Origin: an uncultured Comamonadaceae bacterium
GTDB taxonomy: Bacteria; Pseudomonadota; Gammaproteobacteria; Burkholderiales; Burkholderiaceae
Direction of reading: 5' to 3'
DNA: 5,671 bases
Assembly: GCA_946482115.1 (NCBI GenBank)
Contig: CAMLQP010000197.1
Span: 1-5,671, forward strand
The position numbers and the translations under genes were made by a program. Below are positions 1 through 5,671 of this stretch, in pieces. Below the pieces are notes generated by a model that saw only the letters and a program-made list of their open reading frames with translations, made no database searches and was not told the origin of the DNA. Every line of letters begins with the position of its first letter. The stretch's first letter is position 1.

Positions 1-1
1 G

Positions 2-859
2 GTGGCGGCCGCCTCGCGCATGCTCAACATCGCGCAGTCGGCCATCACCAAGAGCATTCTGGAACTGGAAGATGCGCTGGGCCTGGTGCTGTTCGAGCGC
101 AGCCCCAAGGGCATGCGGCTCACGCCCGAGGGTCACCGCTTCCTGGTGAAGGCGCGGCGGGTGATCGGCGCGGTGGCCGATGCCACCCGCGGCGTGCCGC
201 AGGGCACCGCGCCGCTGGGCGGCACGCTGGCCGTGGGCGTGACCAGCCTGGTGGCGGGCTACTACCTCTCCGAGGTGTTCGCGCGCTTCCAGCGCACCTG
301 CCCCGGGGTGGAGCTGCACGTGGTGGAAGACGCCCCACCCTTCCTTGAACACCTGCTGATCAACGGCGAGCTGGACATCGCCATCATGGTGAGCAACGCG
401 CTGGGCGAGCCGCAGGCGCTGGTGGCCGAAACGCTGACGCGATCGCCCAACCGCGTGTGGATGGCGGCCGACCATGTGCTGGCGGGGCAGGAAGAGGTCT
501 CGCTGGCCGAGTGTGCCGAGTACGACCAGGTGGTGCTGCTGGCCGACCGGGTGGAACTGCTGATGCGCAGCGTGTGGGCGCGCCACCAGCTCAAGGCCCG
601 CACGCTGCTGCGCACCACTTCTCTGGAGGCCGTGCGCTCGCTGGTGGGCGTGGGCGCAGGCGTGGCGGTGCTGCCGGACTTCCTCTACCGCCCCTGGACA
701 CTGGACGCCGAACACGTGGAGGTGCGCAAGCTGCGCGACGCCGTGCCCACGGTGGATGTGGGCCTGGTGTGGCGGCGCGGCTCGCCGCTGCGACCGGAAG
801 TCCTCGAATTCATCGAGGTCGCGCGCGACCAGTCGCGCTCGCGCCGGCCTCTGGCCTGA
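2..859 (+). CDS. LysR-type transcriptional regulator, 5'-truncated by the window edge
   Basis: A DNA-binding one-component regulator of the LysR family, which usually binds as a tetramer and responds to a small-molecule inducer. The visible part is 285 residues. Residues 1-45 carry the second half of the winged helix-turn-helix: a recognition-helix stretch AQSAITKSILELE (11-23), then LFERSPKGMRLTPEG (30-44), the family hallmark. A linker helix follows (about 45-70), then the periplasmic-binding-protein-like effector domain (about 74-275), with GELDIAI (122-128) and a late SLEAVRSLVGVGAGVAVLP segment (207-225). The GTG at base 2 reads as an internal Val, because LysR proteins have about 20-25 residues before this point, so the true start lies outside the window. 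It ends at TGA, 79 bp before the next gene, which has its own promoter, so the two are probably separate units. LysR regulators often control a divergent neighbour, which here would be off the left edge. Family certain; ligand and targets unknown. Confidence 0.95.
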   Translation: MAAASRMLNIAQSAITKSILELEDALGLVLFERSPKGMRLTPEGHRFLVKARRVIGAVADATRGVPQGTAPLGGTLAVGVTSLVAGYYLSEVFARFQRTCPGVELHVVEDAPPFLEHLLINGELDIAIMVSNALGEPQALVAETLTRSPNRVWMAADHVLAGQEEVSLAECAEYDQVVLLADRVELLMRSVWARHQLKARTLLRTTSLEAVRSLVGVGAGVAVLPDFLYRPWTLDAEHVEVRKLRDAVPTVDVGLVWRRGSPLRPEVLEFIEVARDQSRSRRPLA

Positions 860-881
860 GCGAACCAGGGGGCTGAACGGG

Positions 882-911
882 TTGACCTGCAGCGCGCTGG
901 ATGCCTAACAT
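882..911 (+). promoter_or_regulatory. Probable sigma70-type promoter for the small exported protein gene
   Basis: TTGACC at 882-887 matches the -35 consensus at 5 of 6 positions. TAACAT at 906-911 matches the -10 consensus at 4 of 6. The spacer is 18 bp. The expected transcription start is near 918, giving a leader of about 20 nt that contains GAGGAG (928-933), 5 nt before the ATG at 939. The arrangement promoter, short leader, strong ribosome site and ATG is internally consistent. No transcript data support it. Confidence 0.55.
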
Positions 912-924
912 TTGGCGGTCCAAA
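890..924. repeat. Operator-like palindrome and inverted repeat over the promoter
   Basis: CAGCGCGCTG at 890-899 is a perfect 10-bp palindrome lying inside the 18-bp promoter spacer. A second inverted repeat, TTTGG-CGGT-CCAAA (911-924), starts at the last base of the -10 box and spans the expected transcription start. Both are where a repressor would block RNA polymerase. No binding protein can be assigned, and in GC-rich DNA a 10-bp palindrome can occur by chance. Confidence 0.3.
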
Positions 925-938
925 CGTGAGGAGCTGCC

Positions 939-1394
939 ATGTTCGCTGCCGATGCGCGTGCCCATGTCGCCCGGATCGCGCCCACCTTGTCAGGGGCGGG
1001 CGGGTGGATGCCCCTGTGGCTTGGCACTTTGGCGGCCCTGCCCGCCCTGGCCGGGGGCGTGCCTGTCCAGGGGCAGTTCGAAGGATCGCTGGCGTACGTT
1101 TCGCCCTGTCCGGGCGAGTCGTCCGAGCCACCTGTGCTGCGTGGCCGCGTGGTCGACGGCAGAATTTCCGGCCGTTTGCCGCGCGGACACTCCTTCGACT
1201 GGCTGGTCTCACCCGATGGCCATTTTTCGGGAGAGGCGGTACTGCGCCCCCATGCCCTGGGCACCAAGATGCAGACCTACCAGGGTCGCGTCATGGATGG
1301 CACCGTTGAAATCAACGTGACGTTCGCGGTGCCGGGCGTGCGCCAGACGGAATGCCGCGCAACAGCCAGGCTGCCGCTCAAGCCGCTGGAGTGA
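939..1394 (+). CDS. Small probable exported protein of unknown function
   Basis: A 151-residue protein that I do not recognise. The ATG at 939 is chosen because GAGGAG (928-933) sits 5 nt upstream. Its N-terminal region is long for a signal peptide: a hydrophobic core at residues 24-38 (MPLWLGTLAALPALA) with a plausible signal-peptidase site after A38. If the in-frame ATG at 1008 were the start, that core would begin almost at once, so the start is not fully settled. The mature part is rich in Gly and beta-branched residues and has two cysteines, C57 and C139, which could form a disulfide in the periplasm. A short motif appears twice: GRVVDGRISG (69-78) and GRVMDGTVEI (116-125), with SPDGHFSGEA (91-100) between them. 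This suggests a small beta-sheet fold of repeated strand-turn-strand units. Codons favour G/C at third positions, as expected for a real gene here. Its last 17 bp overlap the convergent acyl-CoA synthetase gene. Confidence 0.75.
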   Translation: MFAADARAHVARIAPTLSGAGGWMPLWLGTLAALPALAGGVPVQGQFEGSLAYVSPCPGESSEPPVLRGRVVDGRISGRLPRGHSFDWLVSPDGHFSGEAVLRPHALGTKMQTYQGRVMDGTVEINVTFAVPGVRQTECRATARLPLKPLE

Positions 1395-3150
1395 CGGCAG
1401 CGGGCTTGACCTGGGCCTGACGAAACCGATCCTCTTCCTGCAGCCGCAGCACCCGCCGCTGCACCTTGCCGGTGGTGGTCATGGGCAGGCTGTCGACGAA
1501 CTCGATCTCCTTGGGGTATTCGTAGGGCGCCAGCTTGCCCTTGACGTGGGCCTGCAGGTCTCTCACCAGCGCGTCGGTCCCCGCGTGGCCGGGCGCCAGC
1601 ACCACGTAGGCCTTGACCACCGCGCCGCGCTCGGCATCGGGCTTGGGCACCACCGCCGCGTTGGCCACGGCCACGTGCTTGACCAGGCAGTTCTCGATCT
1701 CGCTGGGGCCGATCCGGTAGCCCGCCGCCTTGAACACGTCGTCGGCCCGGCCCTGGTACCAGAGGTAGCCGTCGGCGTCGCGCACCGCCAGGTCGCCGGT
1801 GCGGCACCAGCTGTCCTCCGGCACGCCGGTGAACTTGGCGCGGGTGGCGGCCTCGTTCTTCCAATAGCCCAGGAAGAAGATGGGATCGGGCTCGCCGTGC
1901 ACGTCCCGTCGGTGCACCGACACGTCGCCCGGCACCCCCACCGGGCATTCGTTGCCCTCCTCGTCCAGCACGGCCACGCGGTGGCCCGGGTAGCCCTTGC
2001 CCATGCTGCCCGGCCGCGCCGGCCACAGCCGGGTGCAGTTGCCCACGATGTAATTGATCTCGGTCTGGCCGAACATCTCGTTGACCAGCACGCCAAGCTG
2101 GTCGCGGCAGTAGGCGAACACCGCGTCGCCCACGGCCTCGCCCGCGCTCATGATGGCCTGCAGACCCAGCCGGTAGCGCTGGCGAGGCACCGGCACGGCC
2201 TTCATCATGGCCTTGAGCGCGGTGGGGAACAGGAAAGTGTGCGTCACGCCATGGCGCTGCATCAGCTCGAATGCCACCTCGGGCGCGAAACGGCCGTTGT
2301 AGCCCACGATGGGCCGCCCGAAATACAGCGTCGGCAGCAACGCGTCCATGAGACCGCCGGTCCAGGCCCAGTCGGCCGGGGACCAGAACACCGCCCCGGA
2401 GGGCGCACTCGCGTCCCACGGATCGAAACCGAACCAGTTCTGGCTGCAGACGAAGCCACTGAGGTTGCCGATCAGCGCCCGGTGCGGGATCAGCGCGCCC
2501 TTGGGGTTGCCGGTGGTGCCACTGGTGTAGATCAGCACCGCCGCCTCGTCGGCCAGCGTGGCCACGGGCTTGAAGGCACCGGACGAACGCGCCAGCGCGG
2601 CGGACCAGTCCAGGTCGGCCTGCGACGCCTCCACGCCGATCACGCTGCGCAGCAGCGGGCACTGCGCGCGCACCGCGAGCAGGCTGTCCTGCGTGCTGGC
2701 GTCGCAGATGGCGGCCACGGCCTCGCTGTCGCGCAGGCGGAATTCCAGCGCCTCGGGCCCGAACAGCTGCGACAGCGGCATGCCCACCGCGCCCATCTGC
2801 AACACCGCCATGTAGGCCACCGCCGTCTCGAAGCGCTGCGGCAGCACGATCGCCACGCGGTCGCCACGTCGCACGCCCTGCTCGGCCAGCAGGTTGGACA
2901 GGCGGTTGGCCTGCGCCATCAGCTCGGCAAAGCTGTGCCGGCGCGGCTGGAGGCCCGGCCCGTCGGCGATGATGGCGGTGGCCCGGGCGGTGGCCGGGTC
3001 GTCCGCCCAGCGCCGCATGCAGACCTCGGCGATGTTGAAGTGCTGGGGTATCGCCCATCGGAAACCCTGGTGCAGGGTGGCGTAGCGGTCGGCCGGGGCG
3101 GCGGCCGTGGCATTCGGGGCGGGCGTGTCTCGGCGCGGACTGCGGCTCAC
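1378..3150 (-). CDS. AMP-forming acyl-CoA synthetase (ACSM/acetyl-CoA synthetase-like)
   Basis: A 590-residue cytosolic enzyme of the adenylate-forming (ANL) superfamily. It activates a carboxylic acid with ATP to an acyl-AMP and then forms the CoA thioester. Motifs in order: phosphate loop YTSGTTGNPKG (208-218); NEMFGQTE (357-364), the A5 motif; RTGDL (450-454), whose Asp binds the AMP ribose; the hinge block GRADDVFKAAGYRIGPSEIE (467-486); and PMTTTGK (556-562), whose K562 is the catalytic lysine of the adenylation step. The FKAAGYRIGPSEIE wording resembles medium-chain/ACSM-type synthetases rather than long-chain ones. Length is normal for the group. The start is GTG (3148-3150), supported by AGGAGA on the minus strand (3157-3162) with 6 nt spacing. 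It is divergent from the alpha/beta hydrolase with almost no intergenic space, and its 3' end overlaps the small exported gene. Residues 1-22 are Ala/Pro-rich and probably disordered. The acyl substrate cannot be told from sequence alone. Confidence 0.93.
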   Translation of the reverse strand: MSRSPRRDTPAPNATAAAPADRYATLHQGFRWAIPQHFNIAEVCMRRWADDPATARATAIIADGPGLQPRRHSFAELMAQANRLSNLLAEQGVRRGDRVAIVLPQRFETAVAYMAVLQMGAVGMPLSQLFGPEALEFRLRDSEAVAAICDASTQDSLLAVRAQCPLLRSVIGVEASQADLDWSAALARSSGAFKPVATLADEAAVLIYTSGTTGNPKGALIPHRALIGNLSGFVCSQNWFGFDPWDASAPSGAVFWSPADWAWTGGLMDALLPTLYFGRPIVGYNGRFAPEVAFELMQRHGVTHTFLFPTALKAMMKAVPVPRQRYRLGLQAIMSAGEAVGDAVFAYCRDQLGVLVNEMFGQTEINYIVGNCTRLWPARPGSMGKGYPGHRVAVLDEEGNECPVGVPGDVSVHRRDVHGEPDPIFFLGYWKNEAATRAKFTGVPEDSWCRTGDLAVRDADGYLWYQGRADDVFKAAGYRIGPSEIENCLVKHVAVANAAVVPKPDAERGAVVKAYVVLAPGHAGTDALVRDLQAHVKGKLAPYEYPKEIEFVDSLPMTTTGKVQRRVLRLQEEDRFRQAQVKPAAVTPAA

Positions 3151-3183
3151 GTTCTGTCTCCTGATAATGGCGCAAATGTATCA
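3151..3183. promoter_or_regulatory. Compact divergent start region with inverted repeat
   Basis: Only 16 bp (3151-3166) separate the GTG of the acyl-CoA synthetase from the first likely ATG of the hydrolase. The minus-strand ribosome site AGGAGA (3157-3162) fills much of it. GATAAT (3163-3168), one base from the -10 consensus, lies on the + strand and overlaps the first ATG (3167). Promoters for either gene must therefore extend into the other's coding sequence. TGATA (3162-3166) and TATCA (3179-3183) form an inverted repeat with a 12-bp spacer, a possible operator. No good -35 box is visible at the proper distance on either strand. Confidence 0.3.
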
Positions 3184-4084
3184 AGCGCTACGCCCCTCCC
3201 GTTCCGAATTCCTGCCCCTGCGCCACCTGACCTACCACGTGCGCCAATGGGGCTCGCCCCGCGCCGGCCAGCCGCCGCTGGTCATGGTGCATGGCTGGAT
3301 GGATGTCTCCGCCTCGTTCCAGTTCGTGGTGGATGCCCTGCGGGAAGACCGCTGGGTGATTGCACCTGACTGGCGCGGCTACGGTCTGACCACCACGCCG
3401 CCGACCGACAACTACTGGTTTCCGGACTACCTGGCCGATCTCGACCTGCTGCTGGACCACTACGCCGCCGGCCAGGCGGTGGACTTGGTGGGCCATAGCA
3501 TGGGTGGCAACGTGGCGATGATGTACAGCGGCGTGCGGCCCGAACGCATCCGCCGCCTGGTCAACCTCGAAGGCTTCGGCATGCCGGCCTCGCGCCCCTC
3601 GCAGGCGCCGGGCCGCTATGCCCGGTGGATGGACGAGCTCAAGGGCCTGGCGCGCGGCGAGATGGCGCTCAAGACCTACGACACGGTGGACGGCGTGGCC
3701 CGCCGCCTGATGAAGACCAACCCACGGCTCGATGCCGACAAGGCGCAGTGGCTGGCCCGCCACTGGGCCGCGCCCGATGCCGAGGGCCGCTGGGCCATCC
3801 TCGGCGATGCCGCGCACAAGGTGATCAACGCCCAGCTCTATCGCCTGGACGAGGTGCTGGAGATCTACCGCCGTATCGCCGCCCCCACGCTGTCGGTGAT
3901 CGCGTCGGACAACAGCCTGGACGCCTGGTGGCAGGGCAAGTTCACGCTGGCCGAGTACGAAGAGCGCCTGAAGGTGGTGCCGCAGCTGCAGAGCGCCCGC
4001 GTGGAGGACGCCGGGCACATGATGCACCACGACCAGCCCACCGTGCTGGCGCGGCTGATCGAGGACTTCCTGGCCCGGGATTGA
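3167..4084 (+). CDS. Alpha/beta hydrolase (serine hydrolase fold)
   Basis: A 305-residue cytosolic hydrolase of the alpha/beta fold superfamily, which covers esterases, lactonases, epoxide hydrolases and others. Numbered from the ATG at 3167: oxyanion-hole motif HGW (42-44); APDWRGYG (66-73) after strand 4; nucleophile elbow GHSMGG (109-114) with Ser111; a helical cap from about 135 to 235; acid candidate Asp248 in VIASDNS; and catalytic His284 in DAGHMMHH. A Ser nucleophile favours ester or thioester hydrolysis over dehalogenation or epoxide opening, which use Asp. No signal peptide is evident. The frame is open from an ATG at 3107, but that start lies inside the divergent synthetase gene and its extra residues do not look like this family. 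ATG 3167 or 3176 fits better, though neither has a clear ribosome site. It is divergent from the acyl-CoA synthetase, so it may supply that enzyme with an acid. The exact substrate is unknown. Confidence 0.9.
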   Translation: MAQMYQALRPSRSEFLPLRHLTYHVRQWGSPRAGQPPLVMVHGWMDVSASFQFVVDALREDRWVIAPDWRGYGLTTTPPTDNYWFPDYLADLDLLLDHYAAGQAVDLVGHSMGGNVAMMYSGVRPERIRRLVNLEGFGMPASRPSQAPGRYARWMDELKGLARGEMALKTYDTVDGVARRLMKTNPRLDADKAQWLARHWAAPDAEGRWAILGDAAHKVINAQLYRLDEVLEIYRRIAAPTLSVIASDNSLDAWWQGKFTLAEYEERLKVVPQLQSARVEDAGHMMHHDQPTVLARLIEDFLARD

Positions 4085-4115
4085 GCCCCTACGTTTCGTA
4101 ACAGCCGCTCGTCAA

Positions 4116-4143
4116 CCCGACACCTGCCCCGGGCAGAGTCGGG
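4116..4143 (+). promoter_or_regulatory. Strong hairpin just before the PagP-like gene
   Basis: CCCGAC (4116-4121) pairs with GTCGGG (4138-4143), and CTGCCC (4124-4129) with GGGCAG (4131-4136). A 2x1 internal loop separates the two helices. This gives a 12-bp, mostly G-C stem ending 3 nt before the ATG at 4147. The tip can open slightly to form CTGCC-CCG-GGCAG. No T-tract follows, so it is not a standard intrinsic terminator. It covers the place where a ribosome site should be, so it could hold down translation of the next gene, or mark the 3' end of the hydrolase transcript. Confidence 0.45.
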
Positions 4144-4146
4144 GCC

Positions 4147-4656
4147 ATGAAGAACAAGAAACACCTCATCGCGCTGATCGGGGCGCTCGGGCTGGGCCCG
4201 TCGTGGGCCTTCAACCTGTGCCCGGGCTGGGACAGCGTCGAAGGCGACAGGCAGCCCCGCAACGAAGTCTTCTTCTCGCCCCACACCCACCACTGGCGGC
4301 ATTCCGAAGACCACCGCCCGGTGTTCGCGCTGAGCCTGAGCCGCCGCCTGCCGGACAACCGCTTCTGCGGCGCCTCGCTGTTCCGCAACTCCTTCGGCCA
4401 GCCCTCGGCCTATGTTTTCGTGGGCAAGAACTGGGACGGCTTCATTCGCGCCGCGCCGCGCCTGTATGCCGGCCTCAGCGCCGGCGTGATCTACGGCTAC
4501 AAGGGCGAGTTCAAGGACAAGGTGCCGCTGAATTTCGGCGGCTTCGCTCCCGCCGTGATACCCGCCATCGGCTACCGCCTGGGCGACCGGGGATCGGTGG
4601 AGATGCAGGTGCTGGGCACCGCCGCCGTGATGTTCGGAGCCAACTGGCGCTACTGA
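4147..4656 (+). CDS. Probable outer-membrane small beta-barrel protein, PagP-like topology
   Basis: A 169-residue protein with a clear signal peptide: basic MKNKK, hydrophobic core LIALIGALGLG (7-17), and probable cleavage after PSWA (18-21). The mature chain of about 148 residues has alternating hydrophobic strands and ends in an aromatic residue (NWRY), as outer-membrane barrels usually do. The order of segments recalls PagP, the lipid A palmitoyltransferase: FRNSFGQ (79-85) sits where PagP has an F-x-Asp-Ser segment; LYAGLSAGVIYGY (107-119) resembles its Gly-rich strand; and FAPAVIPAIGYRLG (133-146) resembles its Pro-rich PLPVLLP...GYG stretch. If the match is true, the catalytic Asp is Asn81 while the Ser is kept (Ser82); a His cluster lies at 46-52. 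Two cysteines, C25 and C74, remain in the mature chain. The ATG at 4147 lacks a strong ribosome site. It lies 62 bp after the hydrolase and 56 bp before prfB. Export is well supported; enzyme function is a guess from remembered sequence. Confidence 0.7.
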   Translation: MKNKKHLIALIGALGLGPSWAFNLCPGWDSVEGDRQPRNEVFFSPHTHHWRHSEDHRPVFALSLSRRLPDNRFCGASLFRNSFGQPSAYVFVGKNWDGFIRAAPRLYAGLSAGVIYGYKGEFKDKVPLNFGGFAPAVIPAIGYRLGDRGSVEMQVLGTAAVMFGANWRY

Positions 4657-4712
4657 GGGGCCCGGCCCATGAGAAAATCCGCGTTTTGCAGACGAACGCC
4701 GGAAAAATCACC

Positions 4713-5671
4713 ATGGAAGCCGAACGCCTCAACAGCCTCAAGAACCAGCTCGCCGACCTGACTGCGCGGGTGGCCGAGCTACGGGGGTATCTTTGACTAC
4801 GATGCCAAGGCCCTGAAGCTCAGCGAGGTCAACGCCGCGCTCGAAGAACCCACCGTCTGGGACAACCCCAAGCGCGCCCAGGAACTGGGCAAGGAAAAAC
4901 GCTCGCTCGAGGGCGTGGTGCTGGTCATCGACCGGCTGACCGGCGAACTCGCCGACAACACCGAACTGTTCGAGATGTCGGCCGCCGAGGACGACGAGAC
5001 CGGGCTGCTGACCATAGAGGCGGAAGCCGCCAAGCTCCAGTCTGAAGTCGAGCAGCTCGAATTCCGCCGCATGTTCAACAACCCGGCCGATCCGCTGAAC
5101 TGCTTCCTGGACATCCAGGCCGGCGCCGGCGGCACCGAGGCCTGCGACTGGGCCAGCATGCTGCTGCGCCAGTACCTGCGCTACGCCGAACGCAAGGGTT
5201 TCAAGACCACGGTCGAAGACGAAACCCCGGGCGACACCGCCGGCATCAAGAGCGCCAGCATCAAGATCGAGGGCGAATACGCCTTCGGCCTGCTGCGCAC
5301 CGAGACCGGAGTGCACCGCCTGGTGCGCAAGAGCCCGTTCGACAGCTCGGGCGGCCGCCACACCTCATTCGCCTCGGTGTTCGTCTACCCCGAGATCGAC
5401 GACTCCATCGAGATCGAGATCAACCCCGCCGACGTGCGCGTGGACACCTACCGCGCCAGTGGCGCGGGCGGCCAGCACATCAACAAGACCGACTCGGCCG
5501 TGCGCCTGACGCACATCCCCACCGGCATCGTGGTGCAGAGCCAGGACAGCCGCAGCCAGCACAGCAACCGCGACCTCGCCTGGCAGCGCCTGCGCTCGCG
5601 CCTGTACGACCATGAAATGCGCAAGCGCATGGAAGAGCAGCAGAAGCTGGAGGACACCAAGACCGACGTCG
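4713..5671 (+). CDS. prfB: Peptide chain release factor 2 (RF2), frameshifted, 3'-truncated by the window edge
   Basis: RF2 recognises UGA and UAA in the ribosomal A site and triggers release of the finished peptide. The coding sequence is 4713-4793 joined to 4795-5671. The first 27 codons run from ATG 4713 to CTT, followed by an in-frame TGA (4794-4796). Skipping T4794 continues as GAC TAC GAT, giving the conserved RGYL-DYDAKA junction. After the shift, 292 residues are visible (319 in all), leaving roughly 45-50 missing against the usual ~365. The codon-recognition tripeptide SPF, diagnostic of RF2 over RF1, is at residues 207-209 (bases 5332-5340). The catalytic GGQ is at 252-254 (5467-5475) in [15 protein letters not shown]. 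The residue four before GGQ is Ala248, the common bacterial form, where E. coli K-12 has Thr246. The N-terminal 1-110 is the helical domain that opens on the ribosome. Only a weak GGAA (4701-4704) precedes the ATG. In many proteobacteria lysS follows, which would be outside this window. Confidence 0.97.
4783..4797 (+). promoter_or_regulatory. Programmed +1 ribosomal frameshift site of prfB
   Basis: The site reads CGG GGG TAT CTT TGA C. The G-run at 4783-4787 acts as an internal Shine-Dalgarno element and lies 3 nt from the slippery CTT (4791-4793). The TGA stop (4794-4796) is followed by C, a weak termination context. When RF2 is scarce, the ribosome pauses at TGA, the CUU-bound tRNA slips one base to UUU, and translation resumes at GAC (4795). 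When RF2 is plentiful, it ends its own synthesis after 27 codons. The layout matches the E. coli site except that the base before the G-run is C rather than A, which slightly shortens pairing to 16S rRNA. Confidence 0.95.

Noticed and set aside
3107..3166. Upstream ATG (3107) as start of the alpha/beta hydrolase
   Set aside because: It lies inside the divergent synthetase gene, adds 20 residues that do not fit the family, and has no ribosome site.
1277..3184. A 635-codon open frame on the minus strand, longer than the synthetase called in another frame
   Set aside because: Its translation is Arg/Gly/Ala-rich low-complexity sequence with no family motifs. The overlapping frame at 1378-3150 has every acyl-CoA synthetase motif in order and a proper ribosome site.
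1546..3369. A 607-codon open frame on the + strand antisense to the synthetase
   Set aside because: His/Val/Gly/Arg-rich composition is typical of the antisense shadow of a GC-rich gene; it spans two real genes on opposite strands and has no recognisable domain.
4657..4712. Possible promoter (GAAAAT at 4673-4678) or terminator (GGGC-CCG-GCCC at 4658-4668) before prfB
   Set aside because: No acceptable -35 box lies 16-18 bp upstream of GAAAAT. The short GC hairpin has no T-tract directly after it; the TTTT at 4684-4687 is 15 bases away. Too weak to list.
4738..5361. A 207-codon minus-strand open frame opposite prfB
   Set aside because: The opposite strand encodes unmistakable RF2 with SPF and GGQ motifs; the frame is a shadow.
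860..5671. All five complete genes, and the in-frame stop inside prfB, use TGA, the codon read by RF2 and not RF1
   Set aside because: TGA is the usual stop in GC-rich genomes, so five of five is expected and says nothing special about the link to prfB.
1..5671. A novel defence, mobile or biosynthetic system
   Set aside because: No repeat arrays, transposase, integrase, nuclease, toxin-antitoxin pair or reverse transcriptase motifs appear on either strand; the genes are of ordinary chromosomal type.

Overview
The window is a GC-rich stretch with strong G/C bias at third codon positions. It looks like the chromosome of a betaproteobacterium, most likely Burkholderiales and perhaps Comamonadaceae. 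That placement is an inference from codon use and from protein resemblance recalled from memory; no search was run. Six protein-coding genes fill nearly the whole window. I see no RNA gene, mobile element, CRISPR array or gene-free stretch over 300 bases.

Layout, left to right. (1) The window opens inside a LysR-type transcriptional regulator on the + strand (2-859); its first ~20-25 residues lie upstream. (2) A sigma70-like promoter follows, with a palindrome in its spacer and an inverted repeat near the expected transcription start. It leads into a small, probably exported protein of unknown function (939-1394, +). (3) That gene converges on, and overlaps by 17 bp, an AMP-forming acyl-CoA synthetase (1378-3150, -, GTG start). 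(4) The synthetase is divergent from an alpha/beta hydrolase (3167-4084, +), and their starts are only 16 bp apart (25 bp if the second ATG is used). (5) After a strong hairpin comes a small envelope protein with a signal peptide and an outer-membrane-barrel look that recalls PagP (4147-4656, +). (6) The window ends inside prfB, peptide chain release factor 2 (4713 onward, +). It carries the classical autoregulatory +1 frameshift site, and the reading frame changes at CTT TGA C.

How the genes may work together: the divergent hydrolase and acyl-CoA synthetase could form a small carboxylic-acid unit, with an ester or similar substrate hydrolysed and the acid then activated to its CoA thioester. 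The substrate cannot be read from the sequence. The LysR regulator may act on a gene upstream of the window rather than on these genes. prfB is a housekeeping gene. The best-supported unusual feature is the prfB recoding site, which is a known mechanism. The least-described parts are the two small exported proteins and the regulatory structures in front of them. I found no convincing new multi-gene system.
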